64,000 nucleotides of DNA from Tolypeutes matacus. Taxonomy: Eukaryota > Chordata > Mammalia > Cingulata > Chlamyphoridae. Made by a program: the position numbers and the translations under genes. Under the pieces are notes generated by a model. That model saw only the letters and a list, made by a program, of their open reading frames with translations, was not told the origin of the DNA and ran no database searches. The stretch is from contig JAKSZT010054570.1 of the NCBI GenBank assembly GCA_026826555.1, forward strand, positions 1,996,947 through 2,060,946. Direction: 5' to 3'. Positions 11,450-22,862 of the stretch are shown in pieces. Numbering within the stretch: position 1 is the first letter of the stretch; each line of letters starts with the position of its first letter.

Positions 11450-11740
11450 TTTGTTTTCTTTCTTTCTTTTCTTTTTTTATTAGAGCAGTTGTAGTTTGAC
11501 GGAAAAATCATGCAGAAAGTACAGGGTTCCCATATAACCCACACACACATAATTTTCCCTATTATTAACATGTTGTGTTATTGTGGTACCTATGTTACAA
11601 TTGATGAAACAATGTAATAGTATATAATTATACTATTAACTTTAGTCCATAGTTTGCATTAGGGTTTACTCATTGCGCTAATTCCATTTTAATGACTGTA
11701 TCTCATTGCCTATGACAGTGCATGGCAGGCTTTTAACAAC
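11450..11740 (-). mobile_element. L1 3' end, antisense
   Basis: Carries TACAATTGATGAAACAATG and TTTAGTCCATAGTTTGC, the antisense L1 3'-UTR signature also present near 5100. Confidence 0.75.
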
Positions 11741-12085
11741 CAAATGAATGCACGAGTGAATCCTAAATTGGATAACAACTCAGAGACAGAGCACTGTGCT
11801 TTGTCTTGTGGGTGCCAGTCAAGGTCTCCTAATGCCTGGCTGCTGAATCAGTTAAATTAATTTCTCTGGATCCCTTCCAAGATGTGAGGAAAACACTTCC
11901 CCCTGCCTGGGCTTCTCACCTTGCCTCAGGGGAAGCCCAGCTGCCCACAGTCTCTGGGTGAGTCACAAGATACCAACCCATGGGCAGGCACAGCTGAGGC
12001 CACCAGAGGAGAAGGACCTCGTTCCTCTGAGATGTCTGAGGAACTACTCACTGCATTCCAGGCCTTCCCAGAAAATAAGAACACG
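11741..12085. other. Unassigned intergenic sequence
   Basis: No feature recognised. Confidence 0.5.
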
Positions 12086-12635
12086 AATAATTAACATTTT
12101 TGTGCTCACTTTGTGCCAGGCACTGTGCCAGGTGCTTTCAAAGCAGTATCTTACCGAATTGTTAAATAACCCTCTGAGGTAGGCACTGTAAGGCTCCCCC
12201 TTTAGAGAATAAAAAACAAAGGCACATATAACAAAGGTAAAACAAAAACAAAGGTACATACACCATGCAGAACTGTGTGGGAGAGAGTGTGGTCTACAAT
12301 GTGAACTATGGTCCATGCTTAGTGGCAAAGCCCCAGGATGTGTATATCCATTGCAGGTGATGAGCCACACTAATGAAAAATGTTTATGTGGGATGTTATG
12401 GGAGGTGTGGGAGGTGGGGAGCATGGGAATCCCTGTAATTTTTGTGTAACACTTATGTAATCTAAGCGTCTTTTAAAATATAAAAAAAATTAATTATAAA
12501 AAAAAATTTAATTCACATTAAAAAAAAAAAAAAAAAAGCACAGAGGCATTAACTGACTTGCCCATGGTCACCCAGCTGGTAAATGGCAGAGCTAGGATTT
12601 GAATCCAGGCACTCTTGACTCCAGAACCTACTAGA
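12086..12635 (+). mobile_element. MIR SINE split by a later insertion
   Basis: The left part (12086-12204) has GTGCCAGGCACTGTGCCAGG and the right part (12536-12635) resumes with GCACAGAGGCATTAACTGAC, CCCAGCTGGTAAATGGC and GATTTGAATCCAGGC. The two parts form one MIR around the 12205-12535 insertion. Confidence 0.85.
12205..12535 (+). mobile_element. Short 5'-truncated L1 3' end inserted into MIR
   Basis: Sequence such as GTGAACTATGGTCCATGCTT and GGGAGGTGTGGGAGGTGGGG followed by a long A-rich tail fits a 5'-truncated L1 3' end. Approximate duplicated AAA(G)GCACA sequence at the borders fits target-primed insertion. Confidence 0.65.
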
Positions 12636-12722
12636 ACAGAAGAAAAAAAGCACAACCAACTGCTCAGGCTGACAGCAGTTTTCGATTAGGCTGAAGTTAA
12701 CCAGGGTCTTTTTCAAATCATT

Positions 12723-14207
12723 TGACTTGGCTACAGCCACTGCTGAATGCCCAATCTGCCAGCAGCAGAGACCCACACTCAGCCCCCGATATGGCACCAT
12801 TCCTCGAGGTGACCAGCCTGCTACCTGGTGGCAGGTTGACTACATTGGGCCACTTCCACCATGGAAGGGGCAGCAATTTGTTTTAACTGGAATAGACACA
12901 TACTCTGGCTATGGGTTTGCATTTCCGACACGCAATGCTTCTTCCAAAACTACCATCCGTGGACTTACTGAATGTCTTATCTACCGCCATGGCATTCCAC
13001 ACAGCATTGCTTCTGATCAAGGAACCCATTTCACAGCAAATGATATGCGGAAATGAGCACATGCTTATTCACTGGTCTTAACATGTTCCCCATCACCCTG
13101 AAGCAGCTGGATTCATAGAAGGGTGGAATGGCCTTTTGAAGACTCAATTACGGCGCAAACTAGGTGGAAATACCTTGCAGGGCTGGAGCCATGTTCTCCA
13201 GGAGGCTGTGTATGCTCTGAATCAGCGTCCTCTCTATGGTGCTGTTTCTCCCATAGCCAGGATTCATTGGGTCCAGGAATCTGGGGGTGGAAATGGGAAT
13301 GGCACCACTCCCTATTACCCCTAGTGACCCACTAGGAAAATTTTTGCTTCCTGTCCCTGCAACCTTAAGCTCTGCTGGTCTACAGGTTTTAGTCCCAAGA
13401 GGAGGAGTGCTGCCACCTGGGAACATAACAGTGATTCCACTGAACTGGAAGTTAAGACTGCCACCTGGCCACTTTGGGCTCCTCTTACCTGTGAATCAAC
13501 AGGCAAAGAAGGGAATTACTGTACTGGCTGGGGTGATTGATCCTGACTATCAAGGGGAAATAGGACTACATCTACATAATGGGGGTAAAGAGAGTTTGCC
13601 TGGAATGCAGGAGATCCTCTAGGGCGTCTCCTAGTCCTGCCATGCCCTGTGATTAAAGTCAATGGAAAATTGCAACAAACCAATTCAAGCAGGACTAACA
13701 ATGGCCCAGAATCTTCGGGAATGAAAGTTTGGGTCACCCCACCAGGCAAAGAACCATGGCCAGCTGAAGTGCTTGCTGAAGGTAACTGGAACATGGAATG
13801 GGTAGCGGTAGAAGGTAGTGATAAATATGAACTTCGACCACGTAACCAGTTACAGAAACGAGGACCGTAATAGTCATGAACCCTTCTTCCTTGTTTCGTT
13901 ATGAGTATGATTGTATATGTACACAAAACGAATTTCTTTGTTTTCTTCCCCAACCTTTTCCCCATCTTAGGAAAAGTTGTATTAATTTCACGTCATAATA
14001 TTTAAGGATGTCAAGTTTAAGAGTGAATATTACCCGAGGACTTGTACCCTATTCTGTGGGGAATTAATGCGTTTCCAGTTGTATGCAGGGGAGTTGAACA
14101 TTGTTAGGTGGAAATATATATGTATGCTTGTCCGTTATTGTTTTTACTTAGAGACTACATATGGTATAGGGTAATGTGTATGGTTGCCAAGTTGACAAGG
14201 GGTGGAC
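12723..14207 (+). pseudogene. ERVL pol remnant: integrase and dUTPase regions, broken
   Basis: 12727-13056 holds an integrase-like frame: zinc-binding cysteine pair in CPICQQQRP, first catalytic Asp in TWWQVDYIGP, second in SDQGTHF. This frame ends at a stop at 13054-13056. Later fragments continue in shifted frames (13136-13324, 13287-13622, 13649-13870). A dUTPase-like motif, GVIDPDYQGEIG, is encoded near 13530-13565. Several stops and frameshifts make it non-functional. 13871-14207 is non-coding and ends in the polypurine tract AAGGGGTGGA directly before the LTR. Gag, protease and reverse transcriptase are absent. Integrase followed by dUTPase is the known ERVL arrangement. Confidence 0.9.
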
Positions 14208-14651
14208 TGTGATGGTTAGGCTAATGTATCAATTCGGCCAGGTAATTGTGTCCAGGTGTTAGGTCCAGCAAGCACTGGGCTAATTGTAATACATTTGTGG
14301 ACTTCGATCACCAATGAGTTTACTGCATGGATGGCTGATTACATCTGCATCAATCAGGGAGACTGCGTTAGCAATGGGTGACGCTTTTATCCAATCAGTT
14401 GAATGCCTTAGAAGGGGAAGTGATTTCAACATTAAGAGAGAATTTCCCAGCTCGTCTTTGGACAGCCAACTTCTCCAGAAACTCATCAAGGACCTTCACT
14501 GGACTTTCATCGGAGCCCCTGGCTTGCAGCCTGCCTGCGGAACCTGGACTTGTGCATCCCCACAGTCGTGTGGGAGACTCTTATAAAATCTCATATTACT
14601 GACAGATATCTCCTGTTGATTCTGTTTCCCGAGAGAACCCTGACTAATACA
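14208..14651 (+). mobile_element. ERVL 3' LTR
   Basis: 444 bp, begins TGTGATGGTTAGGCTAATG and ends TGACTAATACA. It directly follows the polypurine tract of the pol remnant. Closely similar to the solo LTR at 47587-48039 (shared GGATGGCTGATTACATCTGC). Confidence 0.92.
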
Positions 14652-14985
14652 TCATTTTTTTTTCTAAGTTTGAAAAAAAAATATTGATGGAGTAAGTTTT
14701 GGAAAACAGGTAAACATTTCTTAAAAATCCCATAATCCCACAAAAAAAGAGATAACCACTGTTAACCTATCAGAGTGTTTCCTTCTAGTCTTTTCTACAT
14801 GCTTATATATGTCAGCTTAGTCAATGTAACAATGTGTCTTCATTCTCTTAAGGGGCGTCAGTCGTCCCATCTCGATGCATTTGATTTTCTCATTCACCCC
14901 TCTGTGTCACTGCTCCTTTATAGTTGTCCATTGTATTGCTGTCAAATGATGCAGCAAACATGGGAATGTTAATTTACGGTGAGAG
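14652..14985 (-). mobile_element. L1 3' UTR, antisense
   Basis: GAGATAACCACTGTTAACC, TTTCCTTCTAGTCTTTTCTA and CTTTATAGTTGTCCATTGTA are antisense L1M 3'-UTR phrases. Confidence 0.6.
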
Positions 14986-14994
14986 GATGGTTGA

Positions 14995-15130
14995 CATTTG
15001 AGAGCTCACCCTGTGCCAGGCACTGTGCTGAGGAAGCACTGCACATGCATAACCTGCCTTAGTTCTCACGGCATCTGGGTTAGGTGGGAACCATTATCAT
15101 GCTCATTTGACTGATGAGAAACTGAGCCTT
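14995..15130 (+). mobile_element. MIR SINE
   Basis: CTGTGCCAGGCACTGTGCTG and TGACTGATGAGAAACTGAG in MIR order. Confidence 0.8.
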
Positions 15131-15663
15131 AAGAGTGAACATGTTGCCCTTCCTCTCTGCCATCCCTAAAGCCATGTGGGGAGGCCGACAGCAGGTGTCC
15201 ACCCAGGGTGGGGGACGTCGGAGGCCGGGCAGGGTGAAGAGGATGCTTGCATGTGAAGGGAGGGGTGACCCAGTGTGGAGTGTCAGACACGGGGCAGGGT
15301 GAGGAAGGCCCATGGCGGTGGGGTGTCAGCAACCAAGCAGAGTGGGGCAGCACACGGTAGCAGATCTGAGAGGGGCAAGGAGCGTGGCTGGCTGTGCTGG
15401 AGCCCAAGCACAGTGAGGAAAAGAAAAGAGGGGACATTGTCGTGTGACCGGAGAGCCAAGGAATCCCACGGATAGCCAGCACCAGAATGCCACAGTCTTC
15501 AGGGGAGAAAGCAAACCTTTCTTATTTACTTCCAGCTTCTGAACCTGTGAGCCAATAAATTTCCATTGTTTAAGCCAACCCATTGTGTGGCATTTGTGAT
15601 AGCAGCCTGGTAAACTAAGAAACCACCTTGACCAAAAGATGAACGTGAACATCTTAATGGGAC
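15131..15663 (+). mobile_element. Unassigned stretch ending in a partial MaLR-type LTR
   Basis: About 15520-15620 is the 3' end of a MaLR-like LTR (GAGCCAATAAATTTCCATTG, then a GTTTAAGCCAACCCATTG block). 15131-15519 is not assigned. Confidence 0.5.
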
Positions 15664-16320
15664 TGCATTAGTCAGCCAAAAGGGGTGCTGATGCAAAGAG
15701 CCAGATATCTGTTGGCTTTTATAAAGGGTATTTCTTTGGCGTAAAAGCTTACCATTACAAGGCCCTAAAGAAGTCAACTCAAGGTTACTTCCTTACCAAA
15801 CTCTGTCGCCATGTGTTGAAGCAAGATGGCGGGTGACATCTGCAAGGGTTCAGCTTCCTCTTCCCTCTTAAGGCTCCGTGGGTCCAGCTTCTTACAATCT
15901 CAGCTGTAGGCTGGCATAGGGCTCGGCTCTCTTCCGGGGGCTCGTTTCTTTCTGGGCTCAGCTGCTCTGGTCACTTCACAAGGTCAGCTGTAAACTATCA
16001 GGCAAATGGCTCTCTCTCTTCTCCGGGCCTCTGCCGTGTCTATGGAGCTTTCTCTCTTCCTCTGTGTATCTTCTCTGTGTGTATCTACTTCTGTGTTCTT
16101 GACTGAGCAATCTTTTATATAGCCTGCCAAGGAGGCAGGGACTCAGCCCTGCACACTCTAATGATGTGGTCGAATTAAAGCCCTAATCTTAACGTAATTT
16201 AATCAAAAACATCTCACCTGAATCTAATACAATCAAAGGGAATCACACCCAGAGGAACAGATCAGTTTACAAACATAATCTACATCTCTTTTTGGAATTT
16301 ATAAATATCAAACTGCCACA
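15664..16320 (-). mobile_element. LTR of an ERVL-like element
   Basis: Read on the minus strand it begins TGTGGCAGTTTG and ends GGCTGACTAATGCA. It has a TATA-like GGCTATATAAAAGATTGC about 200 bp in. Near-identical 5-bp flanks are GGGAC (15659-15663) and GGTAC (16321-16325). The same family recurs at 38620-39260. Confidence 0.75.
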
Positions 16321-16329
16321 GGTACAAAA

Positions 16330-16830
16330 TGAAATCACAAGCTGTGTGATAGGATGCAATGAAAACAGCACAGCATAGCTTCTGGAATGTTCCTGTTAAA
16401 GATATGAAACCTGAATCTAATCATGAAGAGACATTAAACAAATCCAAACTGAGAGACATTCTACAAACCACTGACCTGTAATCCTCAAGTGTCAGGATTA
16501 TCAAAGTCAATGAATGACTGGAAAACTGTTCCAACTTGAAAGAGATATGAAAACTAATGCAATGAGTGATCCTGGATTGGATCTTTTGTTGTAAAGGCAA
16601 ATCTTGAAAAGGGCCTGAAGATTAGATGGTCATAAGGTATCAATACTAATTTCTTGATTTTGATGGTTGTGTTGGGCACATGTAGGAGAATGTCCTTGTT
16701 TGTGGAAAATACAGGCTAAAGTATCGGAGCATGATACAGCATCGGGTCAGCAACCTACTCTCAAATGGTTCAGGGGGAAAAAAGGTATTTATATTGTACT
16801 TGCATTTTTTTCTGTAAGTTCAAAAATGTT
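16330..16830 (+). mobile_element. Ancient L1 3' end
   Basis: GAGAATGTCCTTGTTTGTGG, ACTCTCAAATGGTTCAG and TCTGTAAGTTCAAAAATG occur in the order seen in old L1 3' ends. Family assignment tentative. Confidence 0.5.
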
Positions 16831-16889
16831 TTGTTTTGTTTTGTTTTTTTTAAAGGAGAGGGAAGAAAGAAAGGAGAAGGAAGAATTAA

Positions 16890-16965
16890 TATGCCCAAGG
16901 TCACCTAACTAGTTAGAGGTAGGATTCAAACCCAGGTCTAGAAACCAAACTCCCCACCCCTCCTC
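16890..16965 (+). mobile_element. MIR fragment
   Basis: CCCAAGGTCACCTAACTAG followed by AGGATTCAAACCCAGGTC, the MIR 3' half. Confidence 0.7.
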
Positions 16966-17796
16966 TATACTGTTAATTCAGTCTTGTCTAAGACAATTCA
17001 CTCTGACATGGGGAGTGGGGGAGGTTTTGGTGCTGGTGCATCACAAACCACTACAATAACAAAAGTGAACCCTAGATGGGACATACCGTGCCCCAATTCA
17101 GCAGTGCCTCCATTTACTAGTCTCCGGGATTCGTGCAAAGCCTGGCTTTCTCGTTCATGTTCGTTCGACACATGCCTAGCCCTGACCTTGATACTGCTTG
17201 GAATGAGCACATAGTGCAATGTCCATTTGGTGGCATGTGTGTAGCATGTAAAACACATGAGGCACACACATAGTGGAGCATCCGTGGCGCCATCTCTGCA
17301 AGGTCCTCTCCACAACAGCCTCGTCCTGACTCTAGGGGATTGTGGGACAGGATGGTGAGGCGGCAGAAGGAGCCACAAAGCCACACCATACGGAGCCTGT
17401 TAGCCAGGAACAGGAGCCAGCTGGCAAATCTGGCTGCCCTGAGGCTTCCCCGGAATGAGGGAAGAGGAATGCAGGGCGGACCCTTTCTCACGATGGCTGG
17501 CTGGGCCCCAGTGCACCTAGTAGGTGGTCGCTATTTGTTGATTCATGTCTTTAGCTCGTGAAGCCCCTAAAGTTCCCTGCTGAAACTGAGTTGCTGTGTT
17601 CTCCGAGTCCTGAACTAGGGAGAGAAAAGTTTCTGGCACCCTATGGTATTCCAGCTTCCTGAGCTTCTCCAGAGTTTATCCCAGAGACGGCTGAGTTCTA
17701 TTTGGTGACTTTTGCTCCAGAGATTTAGTCTCTTTCCACGAGAGGGGCTAAGGCTGGATGGTGGGAAGGCCGTAGAGACAAGAATGGGGCCCCTGA
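16966..17796. other. Unassigned intergenic sequence
   Basis: No repeat or gene recognised. Open frames of 70-130 residues on both strands overlap one another and show no recognisable domain. Confidence 0.5.
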
Positions 17797-18009
17797 GGGA
17801 AGCGGCTGTGGCTCAATCAGTAGGGCTCCTGTTTGCCATGTGGGGGGCCCTGGGTTCGGTTCCCCGGACCTCCTGGTGGGGGCGGGCTCGCCCGCACGGC
17901 GTGGTTGGCTGGCCCGGCGAGCACAGGCAGCAAGGGGGGGATAGATGAATAAATAAATTTTTTAAAAATCTTTAAATAAATTAAAAAAAAAAAAAAAGAA
18001 AAAAAAAAA
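17797..18009 (+). mobile_element. DAS-SINE, full length
   Basis: Standard head and GCAAGGGGGGG body end, long A-rich tail. TSD GAA(T/A)GGGGCCCCTGA at about 17782-17796 and 18010-18024. Confidence 0.93.
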
Positions 18010-18219
18010 GAAAGGGGCCCCTGAAGGCACAGTTATGCTGGTAGACCGCCCTCAGAAGGGGTCTTTCCCACCACAACTGAGGGGCTCGGAGTCTACACAG
18101 GCCAGAGTTGGAAAGTGGCTCCATCCTAAACCATTTAATTTGCTGATTCTGAGATTGTTATTATTATTATTATTAGGATAGGGATAATGCTGGTTTTTTT
18201 CTTCCTTAAGAGCCTCTGG

Positions 18220-18444
18220 GGGAAGCAGATGTGGCTTAGGCGGTTGAGTGCCAGCTTCCTATATGGGAGGTCCCAGGTTTGGCTCCTGGTGCCTCCTAAA
18301 AACAAAGCAAAACAAAAAAAAACAAACAAGCAAACAAACAAAAAACCAACTCAGGGAAGCTGATGTGGCTCATGGTTGAGCACCAGCTTCCCACAAACGA
18401 GGTCCCGGGTTCAATCCCCAGCCCCGGTACCTCAAAAAAAAAAA
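18220..18444 (+). mobile_element. Dimeric DAS-SINE
   Basis: Two tRNA-like units separated by a CAAA-rich linker. Perfect 12-bp TSD AAGAGCCTCTGG at 18208-18219 and 18445-18456. Confidence 0.94.
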
Positions 18445-18524
18445 AAGAGCCTCTGGTAACCATTTAAATACACATCTTGTGACACAAGATTTTCAATTAG
18501 GGTGAAATTCTCTCTTTTTTTCTT

Positions 18525-19115
18525 AATGGTCTTGTGGTAGCATATATGTAATGTATAAAAATTTGTCATTTAACCATTTTTAAGTTTACAATTCAGTGGC
18601 ATTTAGTTATATTCACACTGTTTTGCTACCATCACCAGCCTCCATTACCAAAACTTTTCATCAGCCCAAACAGAAACTCTGTACTCATTAAACAATAATT
18701 CCCCATTTCCTCCTCCCCCAATCCCTAGTAACCTCTAATCTCATTTCTGTCTCTATGAATTTACCTGTTCTAGATACTTCACATAAGTGGAATCATATAA
18801 TATTTATCCTATGTGTTTGGCTTATTTCACATCGCAAAATGTTTTCAAGGTTTGTCCATGTTGTAGCACGTATCAGAATTTTATCCCCTTTTATGGCTAA
18901 ATAATATTCCTCTGTATGTATGTTATAAATTTTGTCTATTCATTTATCTATAGATGGACTCTTGGATTGCTTCCATCTTTTGGCCACTGTTAGTAATACT
19001 GCTATGAACACTGATGTACAAATATTTGTTTGAGTCTGTTTTCAATTTTGGGGGGTATATATCTAGGACTGGAATTGCTGGGTCATATGAAAATTCTATG
19101 ATTTTTTTGAGGAAT
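18525..19115 (-). mobile_element. L1M fragment, antisense
   Basis: Long run of antisense L1 text: TACAATTCAGTGGCATTTAG, AAACAGAAACTCTGTACTC, ACATAAGTGGAATCATATAA and TAAATAATATTCCTCTGTAT. About 590 bp, the clearest L1M copy in the window. Confidence 0.9.
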
Positions 19116-19872
19116 CAGAGTGAAATTCTTATAACATCTGTCAAGGCTTGTTAAACATGGTAGATATGCCCCTAATGGATGGAAAGGCAAGAAGGTAAGC
19201 TCTCTTTTCAGAAAGAAAATCATCCTATCCTAACACACAGACCAGAAAATGATACCAAACAGTTCTGTACTTTCCCTTTGGAGTCAGCTCACAGCCTACG
19301 CCAAACCCCCTTGAGTGGGCATCAGGCAGTCTTGCCTCTTCACCTCCTCCCTTCTTCCTCTTGCCCTCCCAGGGACCCTCCAACTTTCCACACCTTTGCC
19401 ATGAGGGGAGAAGAAAGTGAGTGCACCCTACCACCCTTACACCCTTAATTATTTAGTGAGGGCCTGAGATATGCTTGGTGTTGCCCTGGGTGCTGTGGCA
19501 TCTGGTAGCATCTCTGCCATCAGGAAACTTACATTCCAGTTGAGGAGTTAAGAAGCATAAGCACAAAACAATGGCAGGCAACTCACGACCACATATTTAC
19601 CTGTGAAAAGAGTCTGGATGTTACAGATTTCTTAGAACAAGGCTGGAGTGTCAGGGAAGGACTTAAGATAGAGGTAAAGCTTGAGCTAGACGTTGAGGAT
19701 GGGAAGGATGTATTGAGATGAAAGAGAATACTTCTAGGTGTGGGTATGGTTGAGGGGGTCGTATCCTGAGTTTAAGTACGAGATATAAATGAGCTTATTG
19801 GGGAGGGAGGCGGTGGTAGTGCCTACAAAGGGGTAGAGACTACAAAGGGGCAGCAAAAACAATAGCCTGATG
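19116..19872. other. Unassigned; degenerate ancient repeat at 19440-19700
   Basis: 19440-19700 has the wording of an old interspersed repeat (CATCAGGAAACTTACATTCC), family not named. No gene. Confidence 0.45.
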
Positions 19873-19912
19873 TGGTGGCTTAGAGTTGTGTACCCCAGAA
19901 AAACCTGTTCTT

Positions 19913-20280
19913 TTTTTTTTTAAGATTTATTTATTTATTTCCCCACCCTTGTTGTTTTGTGCTTGCTGTCTGCTCTCTGTGTCCATTCGCTGTGTGTTCT
20001 TCTGTGTCTGCTTGTCTTCTCTTTAGGCGGCACTGGGAACCAATCCTGGGACCTTCTGGAGTGGAGAGCAGCGCTCAATCTCTTGCACCACCTCAGCTCC
20101 CTGGTCTGCTGTGTCTCTTATTGTCTCTCCTCTGTGTCTCTTTCTGTTGGGCCAGCACTCTGTGTGGGCCAGCTCGCCACACAGTCCAGCTTGCCTTCAC
20201 CAGGAGGCCCCAGCAATCGAACCCTGGACCTCCTATAAGATAGATGGCAACCCAATCGCTTGAGCCACTTCTGCTTCCCC
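19913..20280 (-). mobile_element. Composite DAS-SINE, two tRNA-like units
   Basis: Minus orientation, within the MaLR LTR. TSD AAAAA(C/A)CTGTTCTT at 19899-19912 and 20281-20294. Confidence 0.93.
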
Positions 20281-20651
20281 AAAAAACTGTTCTTAATTGT
20301 AATCCATTCCTGTAGGTTTAAACCCGCTGTAAATTGGACCTTTTAAAGATGTTATTTTTAATTACGGTGTAGCCAACTGAATCAGGATGCGTCTTAAATC
20401 AATATGGCTGAAGTCTTAAAAACAAAGGAAATTGAACATGGAAAGAGAAAGAGCCATGCAGGAAAACCACAGGGAGAAGCCAGAAGCTGGAAGTCAATGG
20501 AACACAGAAGAGAAAGAAGATGCCACCACGTGCATCACCATGTGACAGAAAAATGAAGAAAACGATCTGAGAGGAAGCAAGCCTTCTGGCCTCTGAAAAC
20601 ATGGGCCAATAAATTTCTGTTGTTAAGCCAATTCATTGTATGTTATTTGTT

Positions 20652-21103
20652 TTATTTTTTTTTTATTTTTATTTTTTTTTAAAGATTTATTTATTTACTT
20701 TATCCATTTTAAACCCTCCTTCCCCATTTGCTGTTTTGTGTCCATTTGGCTGGGCAATTCTCCGTGTCTGTTTCCTGCTATCTCTTCTCATCCTCCTCCT
20801 CCAGTCTTCACCAGGATTCGATCCTGGAGACCTCCGATGTAGGAGAGAGGTGTTCTGCTGCCTGCGCCACCTCAGCTCCTGGCTTCTGGAACTTTCAGAG
20901 CATCTCGTCTTGTCTCTCTCCTGTCACATCATTATCCTGCTGCATGGCTCTCGGGGCCCGACAGCTCAGCGGCACACAGAGCCTGGCAGCCCATGCGCCT
21001 TCTATATATATATTTTTTATTTTACCGGGAGGTCCCGGGGATCGAACCCGGGTCCCTCCATATGGGAGACGGACGCCCAACCAGTTGAGCCACATCCGAC
21101 CCC
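20652..21103 (-). mobile_element. Composite DAS-SINE, about 450 bp
   Basis: Minus strand: tRNA-like head (GGATGTGGCTCAACTGG), then CTCCCGGTAAAATAAAAAAT, a TATATA stretch, a middle block, a second tRNA-like unit and an A-rich tail. 15-bp TSD ATGTTATTTGTTTTA at about 20637-20651 and 21104-21118. Same class as 35620-36065 and the gapped copy at 1858. Confidence 0.95.
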
Positions 21104-22004
21104 CATGTTATTTGTTTTAGCAGCTAGGGAACTAAGACCCTTTTTGGTAATGGAAAGTGGGATGCTGCTTTGACAAATACCTAAAAATGCTGAAAGGGCT
21201 TTGAAATTAGTAATGGGTAGAAGCTAGAAGAACTGTGAGATGCTTGACAGAAAAGGCCTAGATTGCTTGAGGAGCCTGGTAGAAATATGGATGTTTAAGG
21301 TATTTCCAATAAGGCCTTAGAAGGACATGATGAATGTGTTATTCGAAACTGGAAGAAAAGCTATCTTTGTTATAAAGTGGCGGAGAACTTGGAGAAATTG
21401 TGTTCTGTTGTTGGATGAAAGGCAGGACTTGAAAGCGATGAATTTGGTTATTTAGCTGAGGAGATTTCCAAGCTAAGTGTGGAAGATGCCGTCTGGTTTC
21501 TCCTTGCAGCTTATCATCAAACATGAGAGGAAAGGGATAAACTGAAAATTAAACTCAAGTACAAAGGAACCAGAGATTGATAATTTTGAAAATTCTGAGC
21601 CTATCCAGATAGTGTGCTTTGGGACTAGAGCCAAAAGCAACTCTAGCAGGGAACTCCTTGAGCTTTCAGGACCTGAGTCCCCAGTGAACAACCCTTTGCT
21701 AAAGAGTGTGCAGTTGAACATGGATCTACTCAGCCCTTTCAGTGGAAGTCAGGACTGAAAATGCAGATATCCAGGAAGGACTTGTGGAAGTTCTTTTATC
21801 TGATGGTTTGGACCTCCGCTGAGCTGCACGCAGAGCCAACAAGTTTGTTTTGTTTTTTTGCAAAATTTGTATGAACAGAAAACACTGCCCAAAAGAGACA
21901 GAGAGAAGGGACAAATTGAAGGAAGAATGACTTTAAGAGCAGAAAGAATCATGGAAGTCAAGGTCTAGACCAGAGCGATCTCTGCAGGCCCAGAGAGTGG
22001 GTCC

Positions 22005-22275
22005 ACCCATGTACATGGAAAAGGTAGGCCCACCCCCGTGCTTGGACACAGCAGGCCATCTGCCCTGGGCTGGGAGGGGGCGGGTCTTGTGCCCCACTGC
22101 TCAGGATGGTGCTGCCACCCCAATGCTCAGAGATGGTGGGGCCTGTGCCCCATCATTCCCGGAGAGCCTGGCCACCATTCCAGTGCTTGGAGAAGGTGGG
22201 GCCTACCCCCAGTGTTTGGGGACAGCATGGCCGCTGCACAGGTGCTTGGGAGGGGTGGGGCTGCTGCCACAGGTG
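22005..22275. repeat. Degenerate GC-rich minisatellite, unit about 28-30 bp
   Basis: Eight to nine imperfect units resembling CCAGTGCTTGGAGAAGGTGG, with alternating variants, inside the MaLR internal region. Open frames across it are a by-product of its composition. Confidence 0.65.
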
Positions 22276-22862
22276 ACCCTCAGACCTTGAGAGCTAATGG
22301 AGTTTGCCCTGCTTGGTTTCGGACTTGTTTGGGACCCGTGACCTGTTTTCCTTCCAATTTCTCCCTTCTGGAATGGGAATGTCTATCCTATGCCTGTCCC
22401 ACCACTGTATACTAGAAGCAGATAACTTGTGTTTTAGATTTCATAGGTCCATCAGACAGAGAGGAATTTTGCCACAGGACAGACCATACCTATATCTGAT
22501 TTTGATTAGAGCATTGCTCTAAAATGGCTTACAGATTTGGAGATGTTGTGATGGAATTGATGTATTTTGCATATGGGAAGATACATTCTTTCAGGGGTGC
22601 AGAGTGCAGACTGGACAAACATGTTTTTACTTTTAATCCATTCCTTTGTGTGTAGACCCAAGCAGAAGATACCACCATATGCTGGGAAGGGCCAAGGACC
22701 AATGATTGCTGGCAGCCAGCCCCAGAACGCCAGTCTTCTGAGTGAAAGTATTGCCTTGCCTGGGTTTTGGATCTCTCCTAGCCTCAAAACCCTGAGTCAA
22801 TAAGCTCCTGTCAAGCCAGCCCACTGTGTGACATTTGTTTTGGCAGCTAGGAACTAAGCCAC

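Larger units (their letters stand above)
19873..22862 (+). mobile_element. ERVL-MaLR provirus with two SINE insertions
   Basis: The 5' LTR runs 19873-21138 (TGTGGTGGCTTAGAGTTGTG to GGGAACTAAGAC) and is swollen by SINEs at 19913-20280 and 20652-21103. Internal sequence from 21139 (GGGATGCTGCTTTGACAAAT, TAATGGGTAGAAGCTAGAAG) is MaLR type and without long frames, as usual for MaLR. A degenerate partial 3' LTR occupies about 22600-22862 and ends TTGGCAGCTAGGAACTAAGC. No coding capacity. Confidence 0.75.

Noticed and set aside
12727..13870. Domesticated retroviral integrase gene
   Set aside because: The integrase frame stops at 13056, is followed by frameshifts, lacks the rest of pol and has no sign of a host promoter or splice structure. 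It is best seen as a dead ERVL relic.
20640..21173. 177- and 130-residue frames
   Set aside because: They are translations of a composite DAS-SINE. The same peptides recur at 35.7 kb.
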